From: Pontibacterium granulatum
GTDB lineage: Bacteria > Pseudomonadota > Gammaproteobacteria > Pseudomonadales > Balneatricaceae
Direction: 5' to 3'
Length of the DNA stretch: 64,000 bases
Assembly: GCF_029961155.1 (NCBI RefSeq)
Contig: NZ_JASBRH010000004.1
Location: 62,001-126,000 of the forward strand
The position numbers and the translations under genes are program-made. A model generated the notes under the pieces. The model ran no database searches. It saw only the letters and a list, made by a program, of their open reading frames with translations, and was not told where the DNA came from. Shown piece by piece: positions 56,498 to 64,000 of the stretch (its first letter is position 1; each line of letters starts with the position of its first letter).

Positions 56498-56573
56498 TGG
56501 TGGGTCGTATAGGATTCGAACCTATGACCAATTGGTTAAAAGCCAACTGCTCTACCAACTGAGCTAACGACCC
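56498..56573 (-). tRNA. tRNA-Lys (TTT), copy 1
   Basis: 76 nucleotides with encoded CCA, identical over its length to the copy at 56400. The spacing between copies is 22 bases. Confidence 0.98.
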
Positions 56574-56577
56574 GTTA

Positions 56578-56653
56578 TGGCTCCTCGAGCTGGACTCGAA
56601 CCAGCGACCAATAGATTAACAGTCTACTGCTCTACCAACTGAGCTATCGAGGA
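56578..56653 (-). tRNA. tRNA-Asn (GTT)
   Basis: 76 nucleotides with encoded CCA. Acceptor stem TCCTCGA/TCGAGGA, anticodon loop CTGTTAA (GTT), T-arm GGTTCGAGTCC. It lies 4 bases upstream of the first tRNA-Lys in transcription order. Confidence 0.98.
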
Positions 56654-56677
56654 ACACACGCTCAAACTCCTTTCAAA

Positions 56678-56765
56678 TGGCGGAGGGACAGGGATTCGAA
56701 CCCTGGGGCCCTCTCGGACCGCTGGTTTTCAAGACCAGTGCTTTCGACCACTCAGCCATCCCTCC
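56678..56765 (-). tRNA. tRNA-Ser (TGA)
   Basis: 88 nucleotides with encoded CCA and the long variable arm of class II tRNAs. Acceptor stem GGAGGGA/TCCCTCC, anticodon loop CTTGAAAA (TGA). It is first in the tRNA operon. Confidence 0.98.
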
Positions 56766-56780
56766 AAAGGAGTGGCGCGT

Positions 56781-56808
56781 ATATTACCTTCCTCATTTTT
56801 TCTGTCAA
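56781..56808 (-). promoter_or_regulatory. promoter of the tRNA operon
   Basis: On the minus strand, a perfect TTGACA (56808-56803), 16 bases, then TAATAT (56786-56781), followed by a GC-rich discriminator (ACGCGCC), as expected for a stringently controlled stable-RNA promoter. Confidence 0.75.
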
Positions 56809-56936
56809 CAACCAGCACCGAACTTTTTTGAATTTTTCGAAGAATTTTTAAAAATCACTAAAAATCCTTAAAAAACAAGCAGAAGACAACTCAAAACTGT
56901 TTACTAAACAACCTACAGCAAGGCTTTATCTAAGTG

Positions 56937-56953
56937 CTTAAGTTTTATTTAAT
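56937..56953 (+). promoter_or_regulatory. PmrA/QseB-type box before the response regulator gene
   Basis: CTTAAG-N5-TTTAAT (56937-56942 and 56948-56953) fits the PmrA consensus YTTAAK-N5-YTTAAK and lies 40 bases before the ATG. It suggests autoregulation by the two-component system at 56993. Confidence 0.6.
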
Positions 56954-56992
56954 TTTCCGATGCAATACTGATTTAATTTTTGAGGCTGCGCT

Positions 56993-57643
56993 ATGCGATT
57001 ACTGTTGATCGAGGATGACCCGCTACTGGGCCAGGGAATCATGCTTGCACTGGAGTCCCGCTATTATCGGGTTGATTGGCAACAAACCGGCATGGAGGGT
57101 TTACATATGTTGCAGCACAGCGCCCCCAACCTGCTGATCCTCGACCTCAACCTGCCGGATTTAGATGGATTGGACGTTCTGCGCCAGGTACGGGCTCAGA
57201 ATATTGATACCCCGGTGCTGATTCTTACCGCTCGGGATGCGATCGAAGAACGCATTGCCGGCCTTGACGCTGGCGCAGACGATTACCTCGTGAAACCTTT
57301 CGATCTAAACGAATTGGAAGCTCGTATTCGCGCGTTGCTACGCCGCGCATCAGGTCGGGATCAGGAGCAGATCATCCACGGCGACCTGGTGATCAACACC
57401 GCTGCCCGCGAGGTCAGTCTGCAAGGCAATCCCGTCTCCCTGGGGCGAAGAGAATATGATCTGCTTCTTAGTCTGCTTCACGCCAAAGGCCGGGTTCTGA
57501 CGCGTCGCCAGATTGAAGAGGAGATCTACGAAGATGACCCTGAGAGCAACGCGCTGGAAGTACACATCCATGCCCTACGCAAAAAATTTGGCAAATCCTT
57601 GATACGCACAATCCGCGGCGTTGGTTATATGGTGGAAGGATAA
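56993..57643 (+). CDS. OmpR-family response regulator (PmrA/QseB subgroup)
   Basis: 216 residues. The receiver starts MRLLLIEDDPLLGQGI; the phospho-acceptor is Asp51 (LILDLNLPDLDGL) and the conserved Lys is in LVKPFDLNELEARIRALLRRA. The C-terminal winged helix has the recognition region LTRRQIEEEIYEDDPESNALEVHIHALRKKFG and ends IRTIRGVGYMVEG. This is the QseB/PmrA layout. The histidine kinase starts 2 bases after the stop. CTTAAG-type boxes in the two flanking promoters support the subgroup. Confidence 0.92.
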   Translation: MRLLLIEDDPLLGQGIMLALESRYYRVDWQQTGMEGLHMLQHSAPNLLILDLNLPDLDGLDVLRQVRAQNIDTPVLILTARDAIEERIAGLDAGADDYLVKPFDLNELEARIRALLRRASGRDQEQIIHGDLVINTAAREVSLQGNPVSLGRREYDLLLSLLHAKGRVLTRRQIEEEIYEDDPESNALEVHIHALRKKFGKSLIRTIRGVGYMVEG

Positions 57644-57644
57644 T

Positions 57645-59057
57645 ATGCGCTCCATCCAAACCCGAATACTTATAATGCTCGCGGCGCTGTTCAGCGTCGC
57701 CGCGATCGCCGTGCTTGGCTGGACCTGGTCCATTACCAACCATGAAGTGGAAGAGATTTACGACGCCTCGCTGGTCCAGTTTGCCCGCCACTTCAGTAAC
57801 CAGTTGGAAATCAGTCACGACCTCGACACGCTGGACGACCTGATCCGTGCGATGGAACATTCACCGGATATGCCTCTGCATCTGCGTAACAAGCCCTCCG
57901 AGGATAATGAAGATGACGAGGACTATCATGGGCGCTCGGTCCACGACCCGGGCCACTCGTACGAACAGCACCTGGGGTTACAGGTATGGAACCAGCAGAA
58001 ACGCCTTCTGCTTTCCAGTCCACATGACCTGGATCTGCCGATACCCGAGGCCGTTGGCTTCGATAACCTGACATCCAATGGGGTTCAGGTCAGGTCCTAC
58101 ACCCTGTTTCTACCCAAAGAGAAACTGTGGGTGCGGGCGGTACACGCCCTGTCCATCCGTACGGAGATCGCCTCCGAGGTCGCGGAGCACATCCTGCTGC
58201 CCCTTGTCGTTGTTTTGGTGGTTTTGATCCTGGCGATTACCATCGCCATCAATCTTAATCTGCGGCCTCTGCATCAGCTCAGCACTGAACTTGATCAACG
58301 CCACAGTACCGACCTGTCCCCGATCGATGACACGGACCTGCCCCTGGAGCTGTTGAAACCGATCCAGTCGCTGAACGCGATGTTTCAGCGCGTCGCTGAT
58401 ACCTTGCAGCGGGAGCGGCGCTTTACCAGTGATGCAGCCCATGAACTGCGCACTCCCTTAGCCGCCTTGCGCATCCATGCCGAGTGCCTTTCCCTGCCGC
58501 AAGAATCTGCACAACCGCTCCTACAAGGCCTGAACCGGATGGAACGTGTTGTCATACAGCTATTGATGTTGGCACGACTGGAACCCCGGCGTAGCGACCA
58601 ACTGGATAAACAGCTACACGATGCAGAGCGACTCGTCGCAACCCTGATCGCCGAACTGGTTCCCACTGCATTGCGTTCAGGGGTGCAGATAGAACTGCAT
58701 ACGCAGCCTGAGGCCCTCATCTTCGGTGAAAAGACCCTGCTGGAGATACTGTTACGCAATCTGATCGAAAATGCGGTGCGGTACACCCACTCCGGCGACA
58801 CCGTTCTGGTTACACTCAGCGCCGATCAGGATCACTGTCTGATCACCGTGACCGACCATGGCCCCGGCCTCAGCGATGATTTGAAAACCAAGGTACTCCA
58901 ACGCTTTTATCGCGAAAACAAAGGCAGTACAGAAGGAGCCGGACTGGGCTTTTCGATCGTCGATCAGATCATCAGCTTGCACAAAGGCAGCCTCACTCTG
59001 TGCGACACGCCGGAGACCGGAGGTTTAACCGTACAGGTAAAACTGCCGATGGCTTAA
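57645..59057 (+). CDS. QseC/PmrB-like sensor histidine kinase
   Basis: The ATG at 57645 is chosen because it follows GGAAGGATAAT and lies just after the regulator stop; the longer frame at 57621 overlaps the regulator. The 470-residue protein has two membrane helices (about 6-28 and 175-200), a periplasmic domain with a very acidic stretch (EDNEDDEDYHGR), the phospho-accepting His in DAAHELRTPLAALRIHAE, and ATP-binding boxes NLIENAVRYT, DHGPGLSDD and GAGLGFSIV. Acidic residues facing the periplasm could bind a cation or metal. It pairs with the regulator upstream. Confidence 0.9.
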   Translation: MRSIQTRILIMLAALFSVAAIAVLGWTWSITNHEVEEIYDASLVQFARHFSNQLEISHDLDTLDDLIRAMEHSPDMPLHLRNKPSEDNEDDEDYHGRSVHDPGHSYEQHLGLQVWNQQKRLLLSSPHDLDLPIPEAVGFDNLTSNGVQVRSYTLFLPKEKLWVRAVHALSIRTEIASEVAEHILLPLVVVLVVLILAITIAINLNLRPLHQLSTELDQRHSTDLSPIDDTDLPLELLKPIQSLNAMFQRVADTLQRERRFTSDAAHELRTPLAALRIHAECLSLPQESAQPLLQGLNRMERVVIQLLMLARLEPRRSDQLDKQLHDAERLVATLIAELVPTALRSGVQIELHTQPEALIFGEKTLLEILLRNLIENAVRYTHSGDTVLVTLSADQDHCLITVTDHGPGLSDDLKTKVLQRFYRENKGSTEGAGLGFSIVDQIISLHKGSLTLCDTPETGGLTVQVKLPMA

Positions 59058-59069
59058 GACTGACTTAAG
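59053..59069 (+). promoter_or_regulatory. PmrA/QseB-type box before the PepSY gene
   Basis: A perfect direct repeat CTTAAG-ACTGA-CTTAAG (59053-59058 and 59064-59069) overlaps the stop of the histidine kinase gene and lies about 52 bases before the PepSY ATG. It matches the PmrA box exactly. Confidence 0.7.
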
Positions 59070-59120
59070 CTTGAGTTGTGAAGATAACCTCACATAAACA
59101 ACTGAACGAGGTTTGTCCCA

Positions 59121-59390
59121 ATGAAGGCACTGCTCACAAGCGCAACCATTCTTATGCTGAGCGCAACGCAGGTACAGGCAGGTCCGCGCTGCACCGACGG
59201 CAACCAGGAAAGCTGGATCCCTGCAGACCAGATGCAGCAGCAGATCAAGGATCAGGGGTATACAATCAAGAAGTTTAAAGTTACCCGTGGTGGTTGCTAC
59301 GAGATCTACGGTTGGGACAAGGCGGAAAACAAGGTCGAGGTGTATTTCCATCCGGTATCCGGTGACGTCGTCAAGAGCAAGGTGGAGTAA
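59121..59390 (+). CDS. small exported PepSY-domain protein
   Basis: 89 residues. The signal peptide (MKALLTSATILMLSATQVQA) gives a periplasmic protein of about 69 residues. Two cysteines (RCTDG and GGCYEIYG) could form a disulfide. The pattern DQGYTIKKFKVTRGGCYEIYGWD...VEVYFHPVSGDVVKSKVE is a PepSY domain, found in peptidase inhibitors and in electron-transfer membrane proteins. Its gene is followed 2 bases later by cytochrome b561. Confidence 0.82.
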   Translation: MKALLTSATILMLSATQVQAGPRCTDGNQESWIPADQMQQQIKDQGYTIKKFKVTRGGCYEIYGWDKAENKVEVYFHPVSGDVVKSKVE

Positions 59391-59392
59391 CC

Positions 59393-59923
59393 ATGAGTGC
59401 TCAGCCATCCGACAAGGTTAAAGTCTGGGACCCGCTTATCCGCGTCTTCCACTGGTCCCTCGCTGCAAGTTTTTTGCTGAACTATACCGTTCTGGAAGAG
59501 GGTGAAACGCTTCACGAATGGGTGGGATACTATGTCCTGGTGCTGATCGCAGTTCGCTGTGTTTGGGGCTTTGTTGGTCCACAGAACGCTCGCTTCAGCG
59601 ACTTCTGGCCTACACCTGCCCGGGTCAAAGCCCATCTGCGAGATCACCTACACGGTCACGCGCCATCCCCTGACAGGCATAATCCAGTGGGAGGCCTGAT
59701 GATTCTGGGTCTGTTGGCAGGCATGCTTATTACCGGTTTCACCGGATGGCTGAGCACCACGGATATGTTCTGGGGAGATGAGGTAATTGAAGAGCTCCAT
59801 GAAGGCGCTGCCAGTATGGTGATGGGACTTGTTTGTCTGCATGTTGCAGCAATTGTGTGGTTTAGCCGCAAAGGACCGCACAATCTGGCACGTATCATGT
59901 GGACAGGGTACCGGACCAAGTAA
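59393..59923 (+). CDS. cytochrome b561-type (cyt b/b6 N-terminal domain) membrane protein
   Basis: 176 residues with four membrane helices. The heme ligand histidines are suggested by VFHWSLAASFLLNY, LHEWVGYYVLVLIAVRCVWGFVG, ELHEGAASMVMGLVCLHVAAIVW; two His pairs on opposite helices fit bis-His heme b. This is the small b-type cytochrome usually next to PepSY or to c-type cytochromes. It begins 2 bases after the PepSY stop and ends at a terminator. Confidence 0.88.
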   Translation: MSAQPSDKVKVWDPLIRVFHWSLAASFLLNYTVLEEGETLHEWVGYYVLVLIAVRCVWGFVGPQNARFSDFWPTPARVKAHLRDHLHGHAPSPDRHNPVGGLMILGLLAGMLITGFTGWLSTTDMFWGDEVIEELHEGAASMVMGLVCLHVAAIVWFSRKGPHNLARIMWTGYRTK

Positions 59924-59945
59924 CCACAAACCAGACAACTCAGCC

Positions 59946-59986
59946 CCAGCCAGCTTGAGAAACCTCTTCTGGCTGGCTTTTCCTCT
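59946..59986 (+). terminator. terminator after cytochrome b561
   Basis: CCAGCCAG (59946-59953) and CTGGCTGG (59969-59976) pair over 8 bases around a 15-base loop and are followed by CTTTTCCTCTT. Confidence 0.65.
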
Positions 59987-62658
59987 TAGAGCAACGCTAA
60001 CCTGTTGTCCTGTTCCGGTGCGATGATCCGCTCTTCAAACAAGATTGGATCGATCGGCTTACTCAGGTAATAGCCCTGCACCGAATAACATCCCGCATCC
60101 CGCAGGAAGTGAAGTTGCTGGGCGGTCTCTACCCCCTCTGCCACCACTTTAAGTCCCAGTGCTTTGGCCATCTCAATCGCCGCAACGATAAGCTGCTGAT
60201 CGCTGGTATCCACGGCCAGGTCACGGATAAAGCTGCGGTCGATCTTAATCACATCGAACGGGAACATCTTCAGATACGCCAGCGAGGAATACCCCGTACC
60301 GAAGTCATCCATCGACAGCATCACCCCCAGGGCTTTCAGGTCATTCAGCACCTGAGCGGTACCTGAATCTTTCTTCACAAGAAGGCCTTCGGTCAGCTCC
60401 AGCACCAGTGCCTGGGGTGGAAACCCGGTTTCATCCAGCACGGATTTCAACAACAGCGGGAAGTCCTGATGGCGTAGCTGTCGAGGTGAGATATTCACCG
60501 CCAGATAGAAATCATCCAGCCCACTGTCCAACCACTTACGCCCCTGTTCACAGGCGGTTTTCAGGATCCAGTGACCGATTTCAACGATCAGACCGGTTTG
60601 TTCCGCCAGCGGGATAAAGTTGTCAGGGCCCACAAAACCCAACTCCTGGCTGCGCCAGCGCACCAGTACTTCAGCCCCCAGCAGGCGACGGTCATCGGCG
60701 CCAAAGATCGGTTGGTAGTTGAGATAGAGTTCGTGTTTTTGGATAGCCGAGCGCAGACAGCGCTCCATCTGAACCCGCCCGGCCACATCTTCGTTCATGC
60801 TGGACTGGTAGAAACCGTAACTGTTGCCGCTGTTCTCCACCTTGCAGCGATGCATGGCAATGTCCGCATGCTGCAGCAGACTGACTTCATCAGTGCCATC
60901 GTCAGGGAGGATGGCGATACCGATCGAACCGGAGATGTAGAAGCGGTGTTCCTCAATCTCAAACTCCTGCTCCAACTCCTGCAACACCTGCTGCGCCAGA
61001 CGGGTCACATCCGTCTCGGATTCAACTTCATCCAGCAGCATGACAAACTCATCAGCACCATAACGTGCCAGCGTGTCGCCGATTCGGGTCACCGACAGCA
61101 GGCGCTGTGCCACCGCAATCAGTAGCTGATCTCCGGCACCATGGCCCATACCATCATTGATCTTCTTGAAGTCGTCCAGGTCGATGTAGAGCACCGCGAC
61201 CTGATTGTCATTTTCCGCCGCATGCTCGATTGCCCGTTTCAGACGCTCGGTCAGCAGTTGTTTGTTCGGCAGGTCGGTCAGGAGGTCAAACTGGGCCTGA
61301 TAGCGGATGGTCGCTTCCTGCTGCTTGAACTCGGTGATGTCACGCAGACACGCCACACGCACCGGCTCGCCCTCCAGCTCGGCGTTCTTGGCGAACACCT
61401 CCATGGGGAATTCACGTCCGTCCTTACGCAACGCCTGGACTTCATATGGCAATTCCAACCCTGTGTGTACGTTGTGGAAACCAACCGCGATACTTTCCGG
61501 CGCCAGCAGATCCCAAACCTCCATGTTGGCCAGTTCTTCCCGACTGTAACCAAACATACGTTCGACGACCGCATTGATATCCACAATTTTGCCGCGACTG
61601 TGGATCAGAATGCCTTCATTCGAGATATCCCCTAACTGATACAGGCGCGCTTCGGTTTTCACCCGCTTGCGCTCATCGTCCGCTTCCCGTTTCAGCCGGC
61701 GGTGTATGCGAACAGATTGCGTCAGGAATAGAATGGTCAGGAGCAGAAACACGGGCCCCATAATCCCACTGTACTGCTTGATCAGCGCATACTGCGCGAC
61801 GGGTTCACCTTCTCGCAGATAATACACCTGCCAGCCGTTCAGATTATCCAGCGGTGCCTTTTCAAGCACAAAGTGTCGCTCTGCAATCTTTATCCGGCCT
61901 TCATCGTCCAGTTTTTCGAAGCCCAGGCTTTCAATGCGGGTATCACCAAACTGTCGGGTCGATAAAATCTGTTTCTGTTGAGATTCAGTCAGGGGCCAGA
62001 GGCTTTTGAGAATCCAGTCGCTATTAGTCGCCGCAAAAACCACCCCTCGGGAATCCACCAGCATCAAGTTACGCTGTTCCTTTCTTAGCTCTTCATCGAT
62101 CCGATCGGCGGACAGCTTGATCACCATCACCCCAAGCGCTTCATCCAGGTCCTCCGCCATCAAGCGGCTGAAATAGATGCCTCTCTTACGGGTGGTTACA
62201 CCGTATGCGGCGTAGATTTCGCTGTTACGAATGAGAGCATTCTGAAAGTACGGGCGGAAGGCGTAGTTTTTGCCTTTGAGCGGTATCGGGCCGATTTCGG
62301 AGTTATGAATAACAACGGTACCCTCAGGGTCCAGGGCATAACAGATTGAGGCCTGCTGGGTGCGACACACCAGATCCAGCAGGTGACGTCCCTCTGTCTC
62401 CAGTTCCCGAGAGGGTTCATGCAGGTATTGGTGTAGGCTAGGCAGGCCCGCGACGGTATTTACCAGACGTTGCTGATTTTCAAGAAATACATCCAGCTTA
62501 CTGGCCACGACCTGTGCGTCCCGCTGACCTTCCTTACGTTCGGCCTGGTCTTCCAACAGCAACGTGGAGTAATGGTAGTGGAGATAGAAACTGATGATGG
62601 TAGCGAAGGCACCTACGACCGTTAGCGCAAATAAAATGCCTTTTCTGTTCATATACAA
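59986..62658 (-). CDS. Cache-PAS-GADEF-EVL c-di-GMP phosphodiesterase-type protein
   Basis: 890 residues. A helix (about 6-25) and a second (about 295-317, MGPVFLLLTILFLTQSV) enclose a periplasmic double-Cache domain. A PAS domain follows (about 345-455, LVHSRGKIVDINAVVERMFGYSREEL region), then GGDEF-type (460-615) and EAL-type (630-880) domains. The cyclase motif reads GADEF, not GGDEF, although the I-site RIGD is kept. The phosphodiesterase motif is EVL, with all other catalytic residues present (NISP, ELTEG, MDDFGTGYSS, KIDRSF, AEGVE, QGYYLSKP). Hydrolysis of c-di-GMP with GTP-regulated input is the likely role. Confidence 0.9.
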   Translation of the reverse strand: MYMNRKGILFALTVVGAFATIISFYLHYHYSTLLLEDQAERKEGQRDAQVVASKLDVFLENQQRLVNTVAGLPSLHQYLHEPSRELETEGRHLLDLVCRTQQASICYALDPEGTVVIHNSEIGPIPLKGKNYAFRPYFQNALIRNSEIYAAYGVTTRKRGIYFSRLMAEDLDEALGVMVIKLSADRIDEELRKEQRNLMLVDSRGVVFAATNSDWILKSLWPLTESQQKQILSTRQFGDTRIESLGFEKLDDEGRIKIAERHFVLEKAPLDNLNGWQVYYLREGEPVAQYALIKQYSGIMGPVFLLLTILFLTQSVRIHRRLKREADDERKRVKTEARLYQLGDISNEGILIHSRGKIVDINAVVERMFGYSREELANMEVWDLLAPESIAVGFHNVHTGLELPYEVQALRKDGREFPMEVFAKNAELEGEPVRVACLRDITEFKQQEATIRYQAQFDLLTDLPNKQLLTERLKRAIEHAAENDNQVAVLYIDLDDFKKINDGMGHGAGDQLLIAVAQRLLSVTRIGDTLARYGADEFVMLLDEVESETDVTRLAQQVLQELEQEFEIEEHRFYISGSIGIAILPDDGTDEVSLLQHADIAMHRCKVENSGNSYGFYQSSMNEDVAGRVQMERCLRSAIQKHELYLNYQPIFGADDRRLLGAEVLVRWRSQELGFVGPDNFIPLAEQTGLIVEIGHWILKTACEQGRKWLDSGLDDFYLAVNISPRQLRHQDFPLLLKSVLDETGFPPQALVLELTEGLLVKKDSGTAQVLNDLKALGVMLSMDDFGTGYSSLAYLKMFPFDVIKIDRSFIRDLAVDTSDQQLIVAAIEMAKALGLKVVAEGVETAQQLHFLRDAGCYSVQGYYLSKPIDPILFEERIIAPEQDNRLALL

Positions 62659-63005
62659 CCCAAAACCCGAAATCCATCTCGATGAATACCACTACAGTCA
62701 GTCATTTTAAACTGCCTCTTCGCACTAAGCGGTATGTTTATCTCATTTCCCTGATCTTGATTGGGAAAGTCCTCAAGATTTTCCGCCCGTCATACATCAC
62801 GGCATGCAGACACCAGACTAACAGATATTGCCCCTCTGTCTACGGCGAGTGGTTACGTACTTCCGGGTAATTGGCGTAAAATGGAGTGCAAACGTGGAGC
62901 GATGCGGGAAGTGTTAACCCTGTGTCGCTCTTCTAAGATCTGAGTCAGGCAGTTTACTTATGACCCAAGATCCCAGAAAAAACCTATTTAAAAGAGAGTT
63001 CTGAT
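62659..63005. other. 347-bp intergenic region upstream of luxS
   Basis: No believable gene; short plus-strand ORFs (62682-62870, 62761-62943) are not supported. It must hold the divergent promoters of the Cache-PAS protein and luxS. AAGAGAG lies before the luxS ATG. No riboswitch-like structure was recognised. Confidence 0.4.
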
Positions 63006-63518
63006 ATGCCACTGCTAGACAGCTTTACGGTTGATCACACCCGCATGAACGCACCGGCCGTGCGTGTTGCCAAAACCATGACCACCCCTGGCGGTGACAC
63101 CATTACTGTGTTTGACCTGCGTTTCTGTCGCCCGAACGAAGAGATCCTGACGGAACGTGGCATCCACACTCTGGAGCACCTGTTTGCCGGCTTTATGCGC
63201 GACCACCTGAACGGCCCGGACGTTGAAATTATCGACATCTCTCCAATGGGCTGCCGCACCGGCTTCTACATGAGCCTGATCGGTCAGCCAGAAGAGCAGA
63301 AAGTAGCTGCAGCCTGGCTGGCAGCGATGGAGGATGTGCTGGGTGTGCAAAACCAGAACGACATTCCTGAACTGAACGAATACCAGTGCGGTACCTACGC
63401 GATGCATTCCCTGGAAGAGGCACAGGCGATCGCTACCGATATCAAATCCCGCGGCGTTTCAGTGAACTCCAACGACGAGCTGAAACTGGATCCTAAGTTC
63501 CTCGAAGAGCACAGCTGA
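63006..63518 (+). CDS. luxS: S-ribosylhomocysteine lyase LuxS
   Basis: 170 residues. Metal ligands His54 and His58 are in [10 protein letters not shown] (HxxEH, catalytic Glu57), the third ligand is Cys128 ([12 protein letters not shown]), and catalytic Cys83 lies in [11 protein letters not shown]. It cleaves S-ribosylhomocysteine to homocysteine and DPD, the precursor of AI-2, in the activated methyl cycle. It is a stand-alone gene here. GAGAG precedes the ATG. The length matches other gammaproteobacterial LuxS proteins. Confidence 0.97.
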   Translation: MPLLDSFTVDHTRMNAPAVRVAKTMTTPGGDTITVFDLRFCRPNEEILTERGIHTLEHLFAGFMRDHLNGPDVEIIDISPMGCRTGFYMSLIGQPEEQKVAAAWLAAMEDVLGVQNQNDIPELNEYQCGTYAMHSLEEAQAIATDIKSRGVSVNSNDELKLDPKFLEEHS

Positions 63519-63925
63519 TCGGGCGAACGGAGTTACCCCCAACATCTGTGGATAACTCCGTGCACAAGCTCCGCGTATCTTCCGCTACCCCTGATACCAT
63601 CAGGGGTGGCGATTTCTGACGAAGTTTTACTCAGTCCCGATGCAGAGCCGAAGACTCGGCGTAAATCACTGCGCTAGAGCATCCTCTCGGATGTCTTGTG
63701 TGAAGAAAATTGCAGGTGCAGTCCCTTGCAATTGAACTCCTTGTGCTACTCCTATTCCAGCTCCCAATCCCTCATCCTCAGGAAATACGGGAGCGGGCCA
63801 ACTATACTGCCGCTACCCATTTATGTAACTGAAGGTCCAAGCAGAACATGCCCCCAATTCCAGCAAGGGATGTTCTCCCTGTACCTTTAATGACAAGCTA
63901 TCTGACCTGAGCGAGAATCGCCTCC
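63519..63925. other. 407-bp intergenic region after luxS
   Basis: No believable gene. It has three inverted repeats: 63527-63535 with 63553-63561 (ACGGAGTTA), 63587-63595 with 63599-63607 (ACCCCTGAT), and 63843-63849 with 63870-63876 (AGAACAT). The first two may terminate luxS, though neither has a T-run. The third may be an operator for the XRE gene that starts at 63926. Confidence 0.4.
63843..63876. promoter_or_regulatory. inverted repeat that may be an operator of the XRE gene
   Basis: AGAACAT (63843-63849) and ATGTTCT (63870-63876) form a perfect 7-base dyad 50 bases before the GTG at 63926. Adjacent CCC and GGG extend it loosely. The assignment to the repressor is inferred from position only. 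Confidence 0.3.
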
Positions 63926-64000
63926 GTGACAACGCGTGCAGAAAGACTGAAGCAAGCACGGACGCGCGTAAATATGACCCAGGTAGAGGCGGCAAAACGT
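63926..64000 (+). CDS. XRE-family HTH regulator, N-terminal part (runs off the window)
   Basis: The frame from a GTG at 63926 is open to the window end and gives 25 residues: MTTRAERLKQARTRVNMTQVEAAKR. Helix 1 (RLKQARTRVNMT) and the start of helix 2 (QVEAAKR) match the Cro/C1-type HTH of phage repressors and LexA-like regulators. It may mark the start of a prophage or other mobile unit. The rest lies outside the window. Confidence 0.6.
   Translation, partial: MTTRAERLKQARTRVNMTQVEAAKR

Noticed and set aside
62772-62800. TCAAG...CCG sequence upstream of luxS considered as a sigma-28 promoter
   Set aside because: The gap between the two halves is several bases too short for FliA.

Overview
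The window reads as chromosome of a marine, heterotrophic gammaproteobacterium, most like the Oceanospirillales (Marinobacterium/Neptunomonas/Amphritea type). The grounds are the gene content and order (dapC-yffB-dapD-dapE-rlmA, greB, rlmG, pdxH, luxS, a complete livKHMGF operon), moderately high GC, and the protein families. That assignment is inferred from the genes, not from any search. Genes are dense on both strands. No rRNA, CRISPR array or intact insertion sequence is visible. The right edge enters a new unit that begins with an XRE-type repressor.

Layout. 1-1.9 kb: three unrecognised small ORFs, one of them exported. 2.1-11.4 kb: mixed accessory and housekeeping genes, namely a DMT exporter with a divergent AraC regulator, a lipoprotein hydrolase with an MBL-fold hydrolase, a hotdog thioesterase, a secreted S8 protease with a PKD domain, a membrane protein of unknown function, and an isochorismatase-like hydrolase divergent from a GlxA-type regulator. 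11.5-16.4 kb: a diguanylate cyclase followed by a double-SBP GGDEF-EAL protein. 16.7-21.6 kb: the branched-chain amino acid ABC transporter livKHMGF, with an intercistronic hairpin after livK. 21.9-25.9 kb: a PAS-PAS-GGDEF-EAL protein, rlmG, and a 42-residue membrane protein. 26.1-27.3 kb: an AT-rich patch with small unknown genes. 27.3-32.5 kb: pdxH-esterase-FKBP, fructosamine kinase, lipoproteins and a P-loop kinase. 32.5-38 kb: an alpha/beta hydrolase and an RND efflux pair. 38-39 kb: two tandem PilZ proteins. 39.2-46.6 kb: the lysine/DAP cluster, rlmA, a GST and greB.

46.6-56.3 kb is a copper-homeostasis island. On the minus strand lie cueR, a DUF411 protein and a lipoprotein cytochrome c. 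On the plus strand lie a Cys-rich exported protein, the multicopper oxidase copA and copB. Converging on them from the minus strand are the Cu(I) P-type ATPase, a 27-residue membrane peptide, a His-rich exported protein, a cytochrome c-prime with a Met-rich insertion, and a diheme cytochrome c. Two promoters with the 19-bp spacer and dyad expected of CueR control stand in front of the two convergent operons. CueR would therefore switch on Cu(I) export from the cytosol, periplasmic oxidation/sequestration and a set of c-type cytochromes together.

Beyond the island come a tRNA operon (Ser-Asn-Lys-Lys), then a PmrA/QseB-type two-component system with PepSY and cytochrome b561 genes. CTTAAG-type direct repeats precede both the regulator and the PepSY gene. 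A Cache-PAS-GADEF-EVL protein, luxS and the start of an XRE regulator follow. Four GGDEF/EAL proteins and two PilZ proteins in 64 kb mark the organism as rich in c-di-GMP signalling.
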